Shown: positions 28,655-36,094, counted from the first letter of the stretch. The stretch is 64,000 bases of DNA from CAVVEC01 sp963747105 (GCA_963747105.1 CAVVEC010000010.1:6390-70389); one strand, 5' to 3'. The notes: a model not told the origin generated them from the sequence alone. A program made the numbers and translations.

Positions 28655-28879
28655 GTGGCAGTAAAGTCCATCCAATTAGGGCAGGTCTGGCGCAAGGATG
28701 ACGACGGCCAGGATTACCTTGTCACCAAGGTTTATAGTGAGGTGTTTTCACAGTACGCGGTGCTGCGCCCGGCGCAAGTGACGGCGCCAGATGCTCCCAC
28801 GGTGCGCGTGAAAGTGGCCAAGAGCGCCGAGGGCGCCTCGCTGCCGGGATTTGCTTTTACCCAGGAAGGATCGTTCTAG
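28655..28879 (+). CDS. Small conserved-looking protein (74 aa)
   Basis: GTG start at 28655 with an AAAGGAAAA site. The sequence is compact and beta-rich (IQLGQVWRKDDDGQDYLVTK, QYAVLRPA, VRVKVAK) without a signal peptide or membrane segment; I do not recognise the family. It is followed 95 bp later by DedA. Confidence 0.6.
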   Translation: MAVKSIQLGQVWRKDDDGQDYLVTKVYSEVFSQYAVLRPAQVTAPDAPTVRVKVAKSAEGASLPGFAFTQEGSF

Positions 28880-28974
28880 CCGCGCGTCTGTGGTGATGGA
28901 GGACGGGCGTCCTCGCCGGTCCCGACCGAAGTCGCAAGCTGTCCGAAAGCAGCATAGCGGCACACTGACTCTGC

Positions 28975-29601
28975 ATGACGGAAAAAATCCTCGCGGTTCT
29001 TTTTGTCTTCATTAAGTCGGTCATCGCGGTGACCGGCTACGGCGGCCTCGTCTTGCTAATGGCGATTGAGTCGGCTTGTATACCCTTACCTTCTGAGCTG
29101 ATCATGCCCTTCGCCGGCTACCTGGTGTTCGAAGGCGCGATGAAGCTGTTCTGGGTCGCCACCGCGGGCGCCATCGGCTGCAACCTTGGGTCGCTGGTTG
29201 CCTATGAGATTGGATGCTACGGTGGCCGACCGCTGGTGGAAAAATATGGCCGTTGGGTTCTGTTGAGCCGCCGCGAACTGGATTGGGCTGACCGCTTCTT
29301 CGCGCGCTGGGGATATCTGGCCGTGTTCATCGCGCGCTTGCTGCCCGTGATCCGCACATTTATTGCGCTGCCTGCGGGAATCGCGCGCATGCCGCGCGGA
29401 CGCTTTCACATCTACACTTTCTTGGGATCGTGGCCCTGGTGCTTCATGCTGGCCTACTTCGGCATGAAGCTGGGCGAGAACTGGCGTGGCCTCGGTAAAT
29501 ACTTCCATCAGTTCGATGCGGTGATTGGGGTTGTGCTGGCTGCAGGTATGATCTGGTTCGCCTGGTCGCATTGGCAGAACCGAATGAGCGCGACCGGGTA
29601 G
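28975..29601 (+). CDS. DedA family membrane protein (208 aa)
   Basis: DedA/SNARE-associated (VTT) domain protein. Hallmarks: ESACIPLPSELIMPFAGYL (about residues 28-46), GCNLGSLVAYEIGCYGGRPLV, and the F-x-R-x(3)-R motif in FIARLLPVIRTFIALPAGIARM (about 120-141). The family includes undecaprenyl-phosphate and phospholipid flippases of the inner membrane. Length is typical. Confidence 0.92.
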   Translation: MTEKILAVLFVFIKSVIAVTGYGGLVLLMAIESACIPLPSELIMPFAGYLVFEGAMKLFWVATAGAIGCNLGSLVAYEIGCYGGRPLVEKYGRWVLLSRRELDWADRFFARWGYLAVFIARLLPVIRTFIALPAGIARMPRGRFHIYTFLGSWPWCFMLAYFGMKLGENWRGLGKYFHQFDAVIGVVLAAGMIWFAWSHWQNRMSATG

Positions 29602-29625
29602 GTTCCGGTAGTGGCTGAGTTTGAT

Positions 29626-29668
29626 TTGTCATCCCGAGCAAGCGTTCTTTGCGCAGCGAGGGATCTGG
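29626..29668 (+). repeat. Interspersed repeat family B, copy with GCGTTCTTTGCG loop
   Basis: TGTCATCCCGAGCAAGCG, TTCTTTGCGCAGCG, AGGGATCT. It carries the same GCGTTCTTTGCG word found in the loop of the A-type hairpins at 40.8-47.9 kb. It lies between DedA and the interrupted gene. Confidence 0.55.
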
Positions 29669-29819
29669 GCGAGCCGCGCGAACTGTCGCGCTCTGTGCGA
29701 CAGAATAATCGCGCGTTTGGCTCGCTTCCATATCAGACTGAGCCACTACCTAGGGTCCTCAGAACTGGCATCCGAGAACTGAGAACCGGTAGTCTGCTAT
29801 TCCTCAACCGGAGGTTACC

Positions 29820-30051
29820 GTGAAGAACACCGCTCTCTTGATCCTGTTGTCAACCGCGCTCGGTTTCGTAGGAGCGGTCCCGAACTCCGCCGCCCAGACG
29901 ACATCCGGCCAACCCTTTGCCGTCGAGTACTACTACAAAACCAAGTGGGGCCACGCCGACGAATTCCTCCGGCTGTTCAAGAAGAACCACTACCCTCTGC
30001 TGAAAAAAGAAGTCGAGATGGGCCGCATGGTCAAGGTCTGGATGGACCAGC
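29820..30051 (+). pseudogene. 5' part of a secreted-protein gene cut by the integrated element
   Basis: GTG start at 29820 with a GGAGG site. The product has a signal peptide (LLILLSTALGFVGAVPNSAAQ) and then FAVEYYYKTKWGHADEFLRL and MGRMVKVWMDQ, ending two codons after the TGGACCAGC word with a stop supplied by the inserted element. The missing remainder lies at 35793-36020: joining the two at the shared word gives VKVWMDQ-PRYHTTEDGRWDY.. in one frame. The intact protein would be about 153 aa. I do not recognise a named family. Confidence 0.82.
30043..30051 (+). other. Putative attL core TGGACCAGC
   Basis: The 9-mer occurs at the left junction and again at 35793-35801 (right junction). Codons on either side belong to the same interrupted gene. 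The exact crossover within the 9 bp is not determinable. Confidence 0.7.
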
Positions 30052-30130
30052 TATAGATTACCTTCGTAACCCCTGAAAAATAGCACTTTGGTGTCTGTTT
30101 GCTGCCCACTAAAGGTGTTATCATCGAGGC

Positions 30131-31276
30131 ATGAAAAAGCACCGCGCTCGCAAACTGCAAACCGGCTCCATCGTCGAACGCTCCGGGAAGTTCTACGTCC
30201 GCTATTACAACTCCGACTGGCAACGGGTCACAGAGTGGCTCTGCGATCAGGACAAACGCTTCAAGAATCCCGAGTGCCGCGCTGTGCAAGAACTGCTGAT
30301 AAAGAAAATGCTGATAGTCAACAAGGATGTTCGCTCGAACACCAGCACCGTGCTCATCACAGAGTTTTGGAAGAAGTACCTGGAGGATGTTGGCCCGACG
30401 CTGCGAAAATGCACGCTGGACGCATATATACGGGTGTGGCGGCTCTACCTTCAGGATGCGTTCGCCGGTCGCGTGCTGTCGAACTGGCAAGTCTCGGATG
30501 GCTCCGGCGTGCTGACCCGGCTTGCGAAGCGTGGGCTGGGATCGTCGTCGATCAGTCATGTGCGATCACTTTCCTCAGCCGTCTTCAAGTACGCCGTGAA
30601 CCTCGGCCTCATCGAAAAGAATCCGTGGCATGAGGTGATGATCGTCGGAGCTAAGGTCAAGGACAACGAGGAGATGCACGCGACCACCATCACAGAGTGG
30701 AGGGCAATCCGCACGGCACTATCCTCACGGCTCGATGCACAGTGTGTTGTTGATCTCGCCTTCTGCGCTGGGTTGCGTCCGAGCGAGATCGCAGGGCTGA
30801 AGATTGAAGACCTGCGGGATGGCCGGGTGTACATCGAGCGCAGCGTCGTGGACGGCGTCGTTAACAAACCCAAGACCAAGAAGTCGAAGCGATCAGTTGC
30901 GATCATCGAGCCGCTGAAGTCGAGCATCGCGGCTTGGCTCCAGGCTTGCGGCAACCCGACCGAAGGATGGCTGATCCCGAACTCCAAGGGTGGACCGCTC
31001 AGCATGGATGCACTGCTCACTGGTGTCATTAGACCGCTCTGTAAGGCCGCTTCCGTGCGCTTTGGTGGGCCTTACGAGCTTCGCCGAGGCTTTGGGACCA
31101 TCAACACCAGGGCAAGCGGCAACCTCACCGGAGCACGACAGACGATGGGCCACAGCTCAGAAGTCGTCACCGGCAGACATTACGCTCTACCTGATCTTGA
31201 GGCTGGTGACAGGTCCATGTTCAAAATGGAAGCCTTGCTTAATGGGAACTTCTCGGGAACTAACAAGATTCAGTAG
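30131..31276 (+). CDS. int: Tyrosine recombinase / integrase (381 aa)
   Basis: N-terminal SAM-like core-binding domain at about residues 70-175 (LITEFWKKYLEDVGPTLRKC), catalytic domain about 185-365. Catalytic Arg in FCAGLRPSEIAGL; Lys-rich hairpin NKPKTKKSKRSVAI; box II is YELRRGFGT, where the usual His of H-x-x-R is Tyr; then MGHSSEVVTGRHYA with His and the nucleophilic Tyr. It would integrate and excise the element at TGGACCAGC. It begins 80 bp inside the left end, as usual for integrases next to attL. Confidence 0.93.
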   Translation: MKKHRARKLQTGSIVERSGKFYVRYYNSDWQRVTEWLCDQDKRFKNPECRAVQELLIKKMLIVNKDVRSNTSTVLITEFWKKYLEDVGPTLRKCTLDAYIRVWRLYLQDAFAGRVLSNWQVSDGSGVLTRLAKRGLGSSSISHVRSLSSAVFKYAVNLGLIEKNPWHEVMIVGAKVKDNEEMHATTITEWRAIRTALSSRLDAQCVVDLAFCAGLRPSEIAGLKIEDLRDGRVYIERSVVDGVVNKPKTKKSKRSVAIIEPLKSSIAAWLQACGNPTEGWLIPNSKGGPLSMDALLTGVIRPLCKAASVRFGGPYELRRGFGTINTRASGNLTGARQTMGHSSEVVTGRHYALPDLEAGDRSMFKMEALLNGNFSGTNKIQ

Positions 31277-31340
31277 TTGATAACAAACAACTTACAGCGT
31301 AGCATGGTTGAACTAGCTACACATGAGGCACGACTTACTT

Positions 31341-31357
31341 TGTCTCAAAATGAGACA
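31341..31357. promoter_or_regulatory. Perfect dyad TGTCTCA-AAA-TGAGACA
   Basis: 7-bp arms with a 3-bp centre, in the noncoding block behind the integrase. A second short dyad (ACCTG-TGTTT-CAGGT) follows at about 31363-31377. Likely operator or protein-binding sites; inferred from symmetry. Confidence 0.45.
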
Positions 31358-31404
31358 GTTGCACCTGTGTTTCAGGTTGCCTCTCCACCACCCCACCCGG
31401 CGCA

Positions 31405-31582
31405 GAGCAGTTGGAGCAGTTTTTGGAGTAAAGAGGGGTCGCGAAAAACTGCTCCAATGTTTACTCCACAGAGATGGTGGTGTTTGTTTTGTGTAATCAA
31501 CAACTTGAAAACTGCTCCAACTGCTCCATATAGGAAGCGCTCTCTCTCTCTCTTTCTCCTCGTGGAGCAGTGGAGCAGAAAA
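31405..31582. other. Cluster of six TGGAGCAG repeats, candidate replication origin
   Basis: Exact TGGAGCAG at 31412, 31563 and 31571 (plus) and CTGCTCCA at 31449, 31512 and 31521 (minus), plus TGGAGTAAA at about 31425 and its inverse TTTACTCCA at 31460. The 13-mer TGGAGCAGTTTTT and its complement form a wide inverted pair. A CT-repeat tract (31540-31560) lies between the third and fourth blocks. Iteron-like clusters beside a primase/helicase pair mark origins in plasmids and satellites. Confidence 0.6.
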
Positions 31583-31836
31583 TAACCTGTGTCTCTTCGA
31601 TCGAGTCTTCAACCATCACTTAAATTTTTCTTTGGGAACCATTGACAACCAAAGTAGGTTTAAGGCATCCTACTAACATTGCAGGTTCCTGAGAAAACCT
31701 AGCAAGACGGGGAATGCCCCAGCGAGCAAAGTAGCATCCGGTCCAGGCTTCGCGCCGTTCCGTGAAAGCAGCCCGCGAGTCAAAAGCTGATCCTAGTCGT
31801 TCCGATCCTGTGAGGTCGGCGTCACTGGTGATCTGA

Positions 31837-31883
31837 GTAGCTCTCGCCGCAACCTATGCGGCACTCTCAGAACTGAGAGCTAC
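31837..31883 (+). promoter_or_regulatory. Overlapping alternative hairpins before the PrimPol start
   Basis: GTAGCTCTC (31837-31845) pairs with GAGAGCTAC (31875-31883) around an inner hairpin GCCGCA-ACCTA-TGCGGC. Alternatively CTCTCAG-AA-CTGAGAG (31864-31879) forms. Both use GAGAG, the only ribosome-site-like word before the TTG start at 31885, so translation of the replication operon may be controlled by RNA folding. Confidence 0.45.
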
Positions 31884-31884
31884 G

Positions 31885-32346
31885 TTGCCCGATCAAACAC
31901 AGCTCGATCGCTTCACACTCTTCCCTGAAGAATTACGCTCCGAGTCGTTGTGGGTGAACTGGCGTGCCGTTCCTCGCGCAGGTCGTGTCACGAAGCTCCC
32001 CTTCCAGCCGGACGGCTCTCCGGCAGAGTCCAACAACCCGAAGACCTGGGGTTCGTTCGACTCGGTCATCACAGCTCTTCCTAGGTTTGACGGGATCGGT
32101 TGCATGATCGTCGAGCCGTGGGTTGGGATCGACTTCGATCACGTCTGCCGTGACTTCAACGTGACGACCATCGAGCCGTGGTGTCTCGAAGTGATGACCC
32201 GGCTGAACAGCTACACAGAGTTCTCACCTTCCGGTGAAGGTCTTCATGTGTGGTGTCGTGGGAAGATTCCCCAGAGCCGCCGATGCGGTCGCGTCGAAAT
32301 TTATCAGGGTGGAAGGTTCTTCACCGTCAGCGGGAGGTCTCTGTGA
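31885..32346 (+). CDS. Stand-alone primase-polymerase domain protein (153 aa)
   Basis: Archaeo-eukaryotic primase-type (PrimPol) domain of the phage/plasmid kind. Visible motifs: LWVNWRAVPRAGRVTKLPF at the start, NPKTWGSFDSVI, catalytic acidic pair in VGIDFDHVCRD, YTEFSPSGEGLHVWCRGK with the motif II His, and IYQGGRFFTVSG (motif III). It should synthesise primers or short DNA for the element. In most relatives this domain is fused to a helical bundle and helicase; here it ends right after motif III and the rest is a separate gene overlapping by 4 bp. TTG start at 31885. Confidence 0.85.
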   Translation: MPDQTQLDRFTLFPEELRSESLWVNWRAVPRAGRVTKLPFQPDGSPAESNNPKTWGSFDSVITALPRFDGIGCMIVEPWVGIDFDHVCRDFNVTTIEPWCLEVMTRLNSYTEFSPSGEGLHVWCRGKIPQSRRCGRVEIYQGGRFFTVSGRSL

Positions 32347-34091
32347 GCACGTTCCCGAAAACCATCAACAAGATTCCTGAAGGTTTCTTCGCATCCATTG
32401 AAACACTCGATCCGCAAGCCAGGAAGCAACCAGCAATCCTTACGGCACGGCGCGAGAGCAAGGGAAAGTTCGAGTCGCTGATGCGTGGTGAGTGGCAGGG
32501 GTTAGGGTATCCCTCACACTCGGAAGCCGACGAGGGTCTCTGTGGAATCCTCGTACACAAGGTAGGTCCGAACGTGGAGCTGATCGACCGTGTGTTCCGT
32601 TCCTCCGGCCTGATGCGCGACAAGTGGGATGAGGTTCACGGCGCGCAAACGTATGGACAGGCGACCATCGCGAGGGTTCTGAAGAACTATTCAGTCGAAG
32701 AGATTCCCGAAGGTGTTGACCTGAACGCGGCTGATGACTTTTCCGAAGAGCCGGGGAAGCGATTGTTGTTCCCTGTGGGTTGCCTCTATGGGAAGGCCGG
32801 TGAATTGGCAAGGAAGACGGAGACTGATCCGGGTTACTCCTACCTCTCTGTGTTAGTGATGGCAGCCGGTCGCGGCATCGAGCCTCATCCACAGGTGCGG
32901 CCCACTCTTTACGGAGCGACTCTCGGCGACGTGGGCTGGGGAAAAAGTCTCGCCATGCAACGGGCTGGAGCCTTGCTCGGTTTTCCCACGGAAGCATCAG
33001 CCTGTATCGAACGTTTTCCCGAGAGCTACGAGCCGGATGGAAACCGCTCGCTGTTCTTGCAACTCAATCTCAGCTCGGATCGCGGACTCTATAAAGCCTT
33101 CGAGGGGGAGAAGACCGCGAAACCAGCCATCATCGCGGTCGATGAACTCCGCAACCTGCTCGCGAAGTCGAACATAGAGAACTCCTGCCTCTTCACCGTT
33201 TTGTGTTCGCTCTACAACTTGGACGAAGCAGGATACGCCGACAAGAAGACGAAGGACTTCATCCGGGTCCGGCTGTCTATTCTCGGTTGCCTGAAGGTCG
33301 CGGATGAGAACGAGTTTCCTGAAGTCTTCACGCAAGCGACTAGCTCCGGCTTCTACGACCGAATGCTTTTCGGTGTAGCGGGAAAGCGAGTTGTCTGGAA
33401 GCCTTGGAATCCCGGTGTGTATCAACACGTCGAGTTCTCACAGCCGGAGATTCACGAGTGGGTCTTCAAGGCTTTAGGAGAGTGTTTCGGCTCGAAGGGA
33501 AACCGCTTCCTGGAAAATGCCTTGCGGGTTGCCTACATCAGCGCGGCCATCAACGGCGACAAGGAGATCGGTCTCGAATGCACTCTCCGCGTCTTGAAGT
33601 TCATGGAATGGCAGGAAAGGATTCGCGGTGTCTTCAGACCGGCGAAGGGGGCTAACGAACATCAGGAGTGTGTTGACACTGTGATTCAGGCTTTTCGCGA
33701 AGCTCCGGGACGCGCGGCGAACTGGTCTAAGCTCGCGCGAAAGAAACGATGGGACCGGAAATTCCCTCGGTCACTCGCGAGCGTCAAGCGGCTCCTCGAA
33801 GACATGGGACGGCTGACGAAGGACAAGGAAACCGGGAAACATTTTCTGAGGGAGGAGAGTATGAGCACCACACTGGAAGAACTAAGACGGCCTTATCGGT
33901 TGGAGCGGGTTAGACTGTCGCTCCGCAACCGTATCGCCAGTAACAAGTCGGTTTACCTGTTAGCTCTGAAACAGGAAAATCTCTGGGCAACCGATACGGA
34001 ATGGAACGCGATCGTCGATGAGATCGTCGCGTCCGGTTATGCCCTACGCGCCAAGGGGCGCAACGGCGGGGAAAAGCTGGTGCTCGCATGA
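32343..34091 (+). CDS. Helicase/ATPase subunit paired with PrimPol (582 aa)
   Basis: The first 120 residues form a helical domain of the type that follows PrimPol domains (RGEWQGLGYPSHSEADEGLCGIL). An ATPase domain resembling DUF3987/D5-type helicases follows, with Walker A LGDVGWGKSLAMQ (about residue 200) and Walker B PAIIAVDEL (about 262), then FYDRMLFGVAG, and a C-terminal winged helix (ANWSKLARKKRWDRKF). Start GTG at 32343 has a GGGAGG site and overlaps the PrimPol stop (GTGA), so the two are co-translated. It could also be seen as the second half of a split PrimPol-helicase. Confidence 0.8.
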   Translation: MSTFPKTINKIPEGFFASIETLDPQARKQPAILTARRESKGKFESLMRGEWQGLGYPSHSEADEGLCGILVHKVGPNVELIDRVFRSSGLMRDKWDEVHGAQTYGQATIARVLKNYSVEEIPEGVDLNAADDFSEEPGKRLLFPVGCLYGKAGELARKTETDPGYSYLSVLVMAAGRGIEPHPQVRPTLYGATLGDVGWGKSLAMQRAGALLGFPTEASACIERFPESYEPDGNRSLFLQLNLSSDRGLYKAFEGEKTAKPAIIAVDELRNLLAKSNIENSCLFTVLCSLYNLDEAGYADKKTKDFIRVRLSILGCLKVADENEFPEVFTQATSSGFYDRMLFGVAGKRVVWKPWNPGVYQHVEFSQPEIHEWVFKALGECFGSKGNRFLENALRVAYISAAINGDKEIGLECTLRVLKFMEWQERIRGVFRPAKGANEHQECVDTVIQAFREAPGRAANWSKLARKKRWDRKFPRSLASVKRLLEDMGRLTKDKETGKHFLREESMSTTLEELRRPYRLERVRLSLRNRIASNKSVYLLALKQENLWATDTEWNAIVDEIVASGYALRAKGRNGGEKLVLA

Positions 34092-34276
34092 GCTGCACAC
34101 TTCTCACACCCGATGAGGTCTCGAAAATCTTGCGTGTCTCGAAAAGGTCGCTATATGAACTGCTTCGCCGCGACACAGAGAAGTTACCTGTGATCCGCAT
34201 CGGGCGCGCCGTAAGGTTCCGCTCCGTCGATGTGGAAGAGTTCATCGCGTCGAAAGCGAAGGGGTCAATTCAATGA
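34088..34276 (+). CDS. AlpA/Xis-type helix-turn-helix protein (62 aa)
   Basis: MerR-like excisionase HTH_17: LLTPDEVSKILRVSKRSLYE (helix-turn-helix), then LPVIRIGRAVRFRSVDVEEF (wing). Such proteins steer integrases toward excision or activate them. The start overlaps the helicase stop by 4 bp. Confidence 0.88.
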   Translation: MSCTLLTPDEVSKILRVSKRSLYELLRRDTEKLPVIRIGRAVRFRSVDVEEFIASKAKGSIQ

Positions 34277-34506
34277 AAGTTAACAAAAGAGAAGAAGCTA
34301 TTGAGGTCTTCCAAAAGTGGCTCGACCTTTTGAATGATGATGTCCGCTTTCCGCGTCGGAGTCAGGTTGGCGCGGTATCCGTAGAAGACGGTTACCGTGC
34401 TTTTGATGCGGCCTTCAAAGGTGCTCAGATTCGTCTCCTTTACAGCATTGCAACTTCGCTTGAGGGGTTGCGGAAGGACCTCAGGAAAAAGGTGAAGCCA
34501 TCATGA
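34273..34506 (+). CDS. Element protein of unknown function (77 aa)
   Basis: Small helical protein (EEAIEVFQKWLDLLNDDVRF, SIATSLEGLRKDLRKKVK). No recognised family. It overlaps both neighbours by 4 bp. Confidence 0.75.
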   Translation: MKVNKREEAIEVFQKWLDLLNDDVRFPRRSQVGAVSVEDGYRAFDAAFKGAQIRLLYSIATSLEGLRKDLRKKVKPS

Positions 34507-35036
34507 GCAACGAACCTAAACGCGAGGCTCGCCGCAAAAAGATTATCGACACCATGAAGGCCGGTGAGGTTCCGACGCCTGAAGCCTTGCAGGTCTCTCG
34601 CGCAACACTGTGGCGTGACCTGAAGGCGCTACAGGAACAGGCCGTCCTCACGCTGGACACAGAGGGTTTGAAGGCCATCACGCAACAGCAGTATCAGGTT
34701 CAGCTCAAGATGGAAGAGGCTCTCCTTCAGGGTGTGCTTGATCCTGCCACAGTGATTGCCTGGAATAAAGTCCGGGAGTCGATCGCGAAACTGCTCGGAC
34801 TGAACGCGCCGTCACGTTCGATCCAAGCCCACATTTCCGCGAAAGGTCTGCCGGATTACGGTCCAGCCGCGCACCCGGAACTGTGGAAAATCCATGAGGC
34901 TTGTGTTGATCTGAGCGGTGATCAGATCGCCGAGGTCGTCAAGTTCGCGAAAGGATTACGGCGCGGCCCGGTGATCGACGGGGAAATACGGTACGTATTG
35001 CCGGAATGGATAAACCCCCACGGAGGAAGCCAATGA
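34503..35036 (+). CDS. Element HTH protein of unknown function (177 aa)
   Basis: N-terminal helix-turn-helix at about residues 20-50 (PTPEALQVSRATLWRDLKAL), then a helical middle with LLQGVLDPATVIAWNKVRES and IAKLLGLNAPSRSIQAHI. The HTH plus helical-tail layout resembles small terminase subunits or phage regulators, but no large terminase is present, so the role stays open. ATGA overlaps on both sides. Confidence 0.75.
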   Translation: MSNEPKREARRKKIIDTMKAGEVPTPEALQVSRATLWRDLKALQEQAVLTLDTEGLKAITQQQYQVQLKMEEALLQGVLDPATVIAWNKVRESIAKLLGLNAPSRSIQAHISAKGLPDYGPAAHPELWKIHEACVDLSGDQIAEVVKFAKGLRRGPVIDGEIRYVLPEWINPHGGSQ

Positions 35037-35467
35037 GAACTCCTGAGTCCGATCCATTGTGGTTTCCGCAGACGGAGCGCGCTGACTCAAAGTCTGAGCC
35101 GGAGCCGTTCGCGTCCGATGATCGGACACGAAAACCCGCACCAGTTTTGACCGAAGCTAGGTCAAAACCTCAGCCGGAGCCGGTTGATTTTGTTTCGTCC
35201 GATCATCGGACGAAACTCACGCCACAGGTGGTCAATGATCGGCCACCTGTGGACTCCAACGGCAGACCTGTCCGTCAACCCGGTGAAGCCGAGATCGACT
35301 GGCGTCGTCGTTGGCGACGTTATCAAACCGATCAGCAGAATGCGGACAACATTCGCAACGGACGCCGTCGCCTGATGACAGCAAGCGAGCACCGAGCCTT
35401 ACAGGAAGAACGGGAACGCTCCGGCTCATGGAAGCCGGACCTTAACGTCAGTGGAGACAGGCCATGA
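35033..35467 (+). CDS. Proline/charge-rich element protein with an internal repeat (144 aa)
   Basis: Start at 35033 has a GGAGGAAG site and overlaps the upstream stop. Residues 20-75 are disordered and contain FASDDRTRK and FVSSDHRTK, a repeat caused by two DNA palindromes within the gene. The C-terminal half is basic (DWRRRWRRYQTDQQ, NGRRRLM). No family recognised; the coding constraint may be secondary to the palindromes. Confidence 0.7.
   Translation: MRTPESDPLWFPQTERADSKSEPEPFASDDRTRKPAPVLTEARSKPQPEPVDFVSSDHRTKLTPQVVNDRPPVDSNGRPVRQPGEAEIDWRRRWRRYQTDQQNADNIRNGRRRLMTASEHRALQEERERSGSWKPDLNVSGDRP
35108..35252. repeat. Three consecutive palindromes inside a coding region
   Basis: P1 at 35108-35132: 12-bp arms around G with one mismatch, core GTCCGAT-G-ATCGGAC. 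P2 at 35193-35215: perfect, arms TTTCGTCCGAT / ATCGGACGAAA around C. P3 at 35222-35252: perfect arms CCACAGGTGG / CCACCTGTGG around 11 bp that also contain GATCGG. P1 and P2 are near copies 84 bp apart. They may serve as recognition sites for element replication or packaging. Confidence 0.7.
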
Positions 35468-35754
35468 GTAAATTCCTGCAACAAGCGCAACTCGAATTGC
35501 ACCAGTTTAAGAAACAGATCGTCCGTGAGCTGCGGGATCGCCTCGAAAACAGTCAGCGCAAGGCCGCAGCTCTCGAACTCTTTCTCGATGACGCTCGCGA
35601 CCACGGCATCGACGTTGATAACCCGGCGAATCTGCCGTTGCTTGCGAGAGCTTGGCAGTTGATGCAGCTCAGCAATGGCGCGTCTCGTACGCGCAACGAT
35701 GACTTCGACAACAGCGACGGGCCGGAGGACTTGGTGCAGTTTTACGTATGCTAA
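35464..35754 (+). CDS. Last element gene, coiled-coil-like protein (96 aa)
   Basis: Helical N-terminus with coiled-coil spacing (AQLELHQFKKQIVRELRDRL, SQRKAAALELFLDDA), then an acidic tail (DDFDNSDGPEDL). No family recognised. ATGA overlap with the gene before. It ends 38 bp before the right attachment core. Confidence 0.72.
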   Translation: MSKFLQQAQLELHQFKKQIVRELRDRLENSQRKAAALELFLDDARDHGIDVDNPANLPLLARAWQLMQLSNGASRTRNDDFDNSDGPEDLVQFYVC

Positions 35755-35792
35755 AGTGTTGATTCTACTGGTCTGACGCGGAACTCTGTACC

Positions 35793-35801
35793 TGGACCAG
35801 C
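35793..35801 (+). other. Putative attR core TGGACCAGC
   Basis: Right-hand copy of the 9-mer at 30043-30051; the bases after it (CCGCGCTACCAC) resume the interrupted host gene in the correct frame. Confidence 0.7.
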
Positions 35802-36020
35802 CGCGCTACCACACTACCGAAGACGGCCGCTGGGATTATCGGCGTGACCATCGTCTTCAAGAATGCAACAGTCGCCAACGAGCCTTTCGACGAAGATGCT
35901 CTGAAGAAGCAGTTATTCCCCGACCAGGACACCTATACGCGCGAAGAACAGCGTCGCTTCGAGATCCTCGACGCGCACTGGGATCTGCCAATCAAGACAG
36001 TCGATCTGGAAGGGAAGTGA
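35793..36020 (+). pseudogene. 3' part of the interrupted secreted-protein gene
   Basis: Reads DQPRYHTTEDGRWDY, then (after removing one G in TATCGGCGTGACC near 35838) RVTIVFKNATVANEPFDED ... HWDLPIKTVDLEGK with stop at 36018-36020. It continues the 5' part at 29820. The fragment has no start of its own. Confidence 0.8.
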
Positions 36021-36049
36021 GAACCCCTTACCGGGCTCAAGACCGATGG

Positions 36050-36094
36050 AGGGCGGGCGTCCCCGCGAGCCTGCCCTGAGCGCAGTCGAAGGGT
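36050..36094 (+). repeat. Degenerate repeats in the ino1 upstream region
   Basis: GGAGGGCGGGCGTCCCCGCG (C-like hairpin word), directly followed by CCTGAGCGCAGTCGAAGGGTCC (B-like). They sit between the interrupted gene and ino1. Confidence 0.45.

Larger units (their letters stand above)
30043..35801 (+). mobile_element. 5.75-kb integrated element with integrase, PrimPol, helicase and excisionase
   Basis: Bounded by the direct repeat TGGACCAGC. It carries nine plus-strand genes: integrase, PrimPol, helicase/ATPase, AlpA-type HTH, and four short unknown proteins preceded by a 600-bp noncoding block with clustered TGGAGCAG repeats. All genes after the integrase overlap by 4 bp. No capsid, portal, terminase large subunit, relaxase or FtsK-like gene was recognised. 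It resembles phage satellites or small integrative replicons; the class is not certain. None of its genes shows the frameshifts seen elsewhere in the window. Confidence 0.85.

Noticed and set aside
30043..30051. tRNA gene as attachment site
   Set aside because: No tRNA-like sequence is present at either junction; the target is a protein gene.
31405..31582. CRISPR-like array in the mobile element
   Set aside because: Repeat units are only 8-13 bp, in both orientations and with irregular spacing, and no cas gene is near.
31680..31836. Riboswitch or structured RNA before PrimPol
   Set aside because: No known riboswitch core was recognised; only the hairpins at 31837-31883 are supportable.
32250..32342. 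Upstream extension of the helicase frame (ATG at 32250)
   Set aside because: It overlaps PrimPol motif III; the GTG at 32343 with GGGAGG and a 4-bp overlap is a better start.
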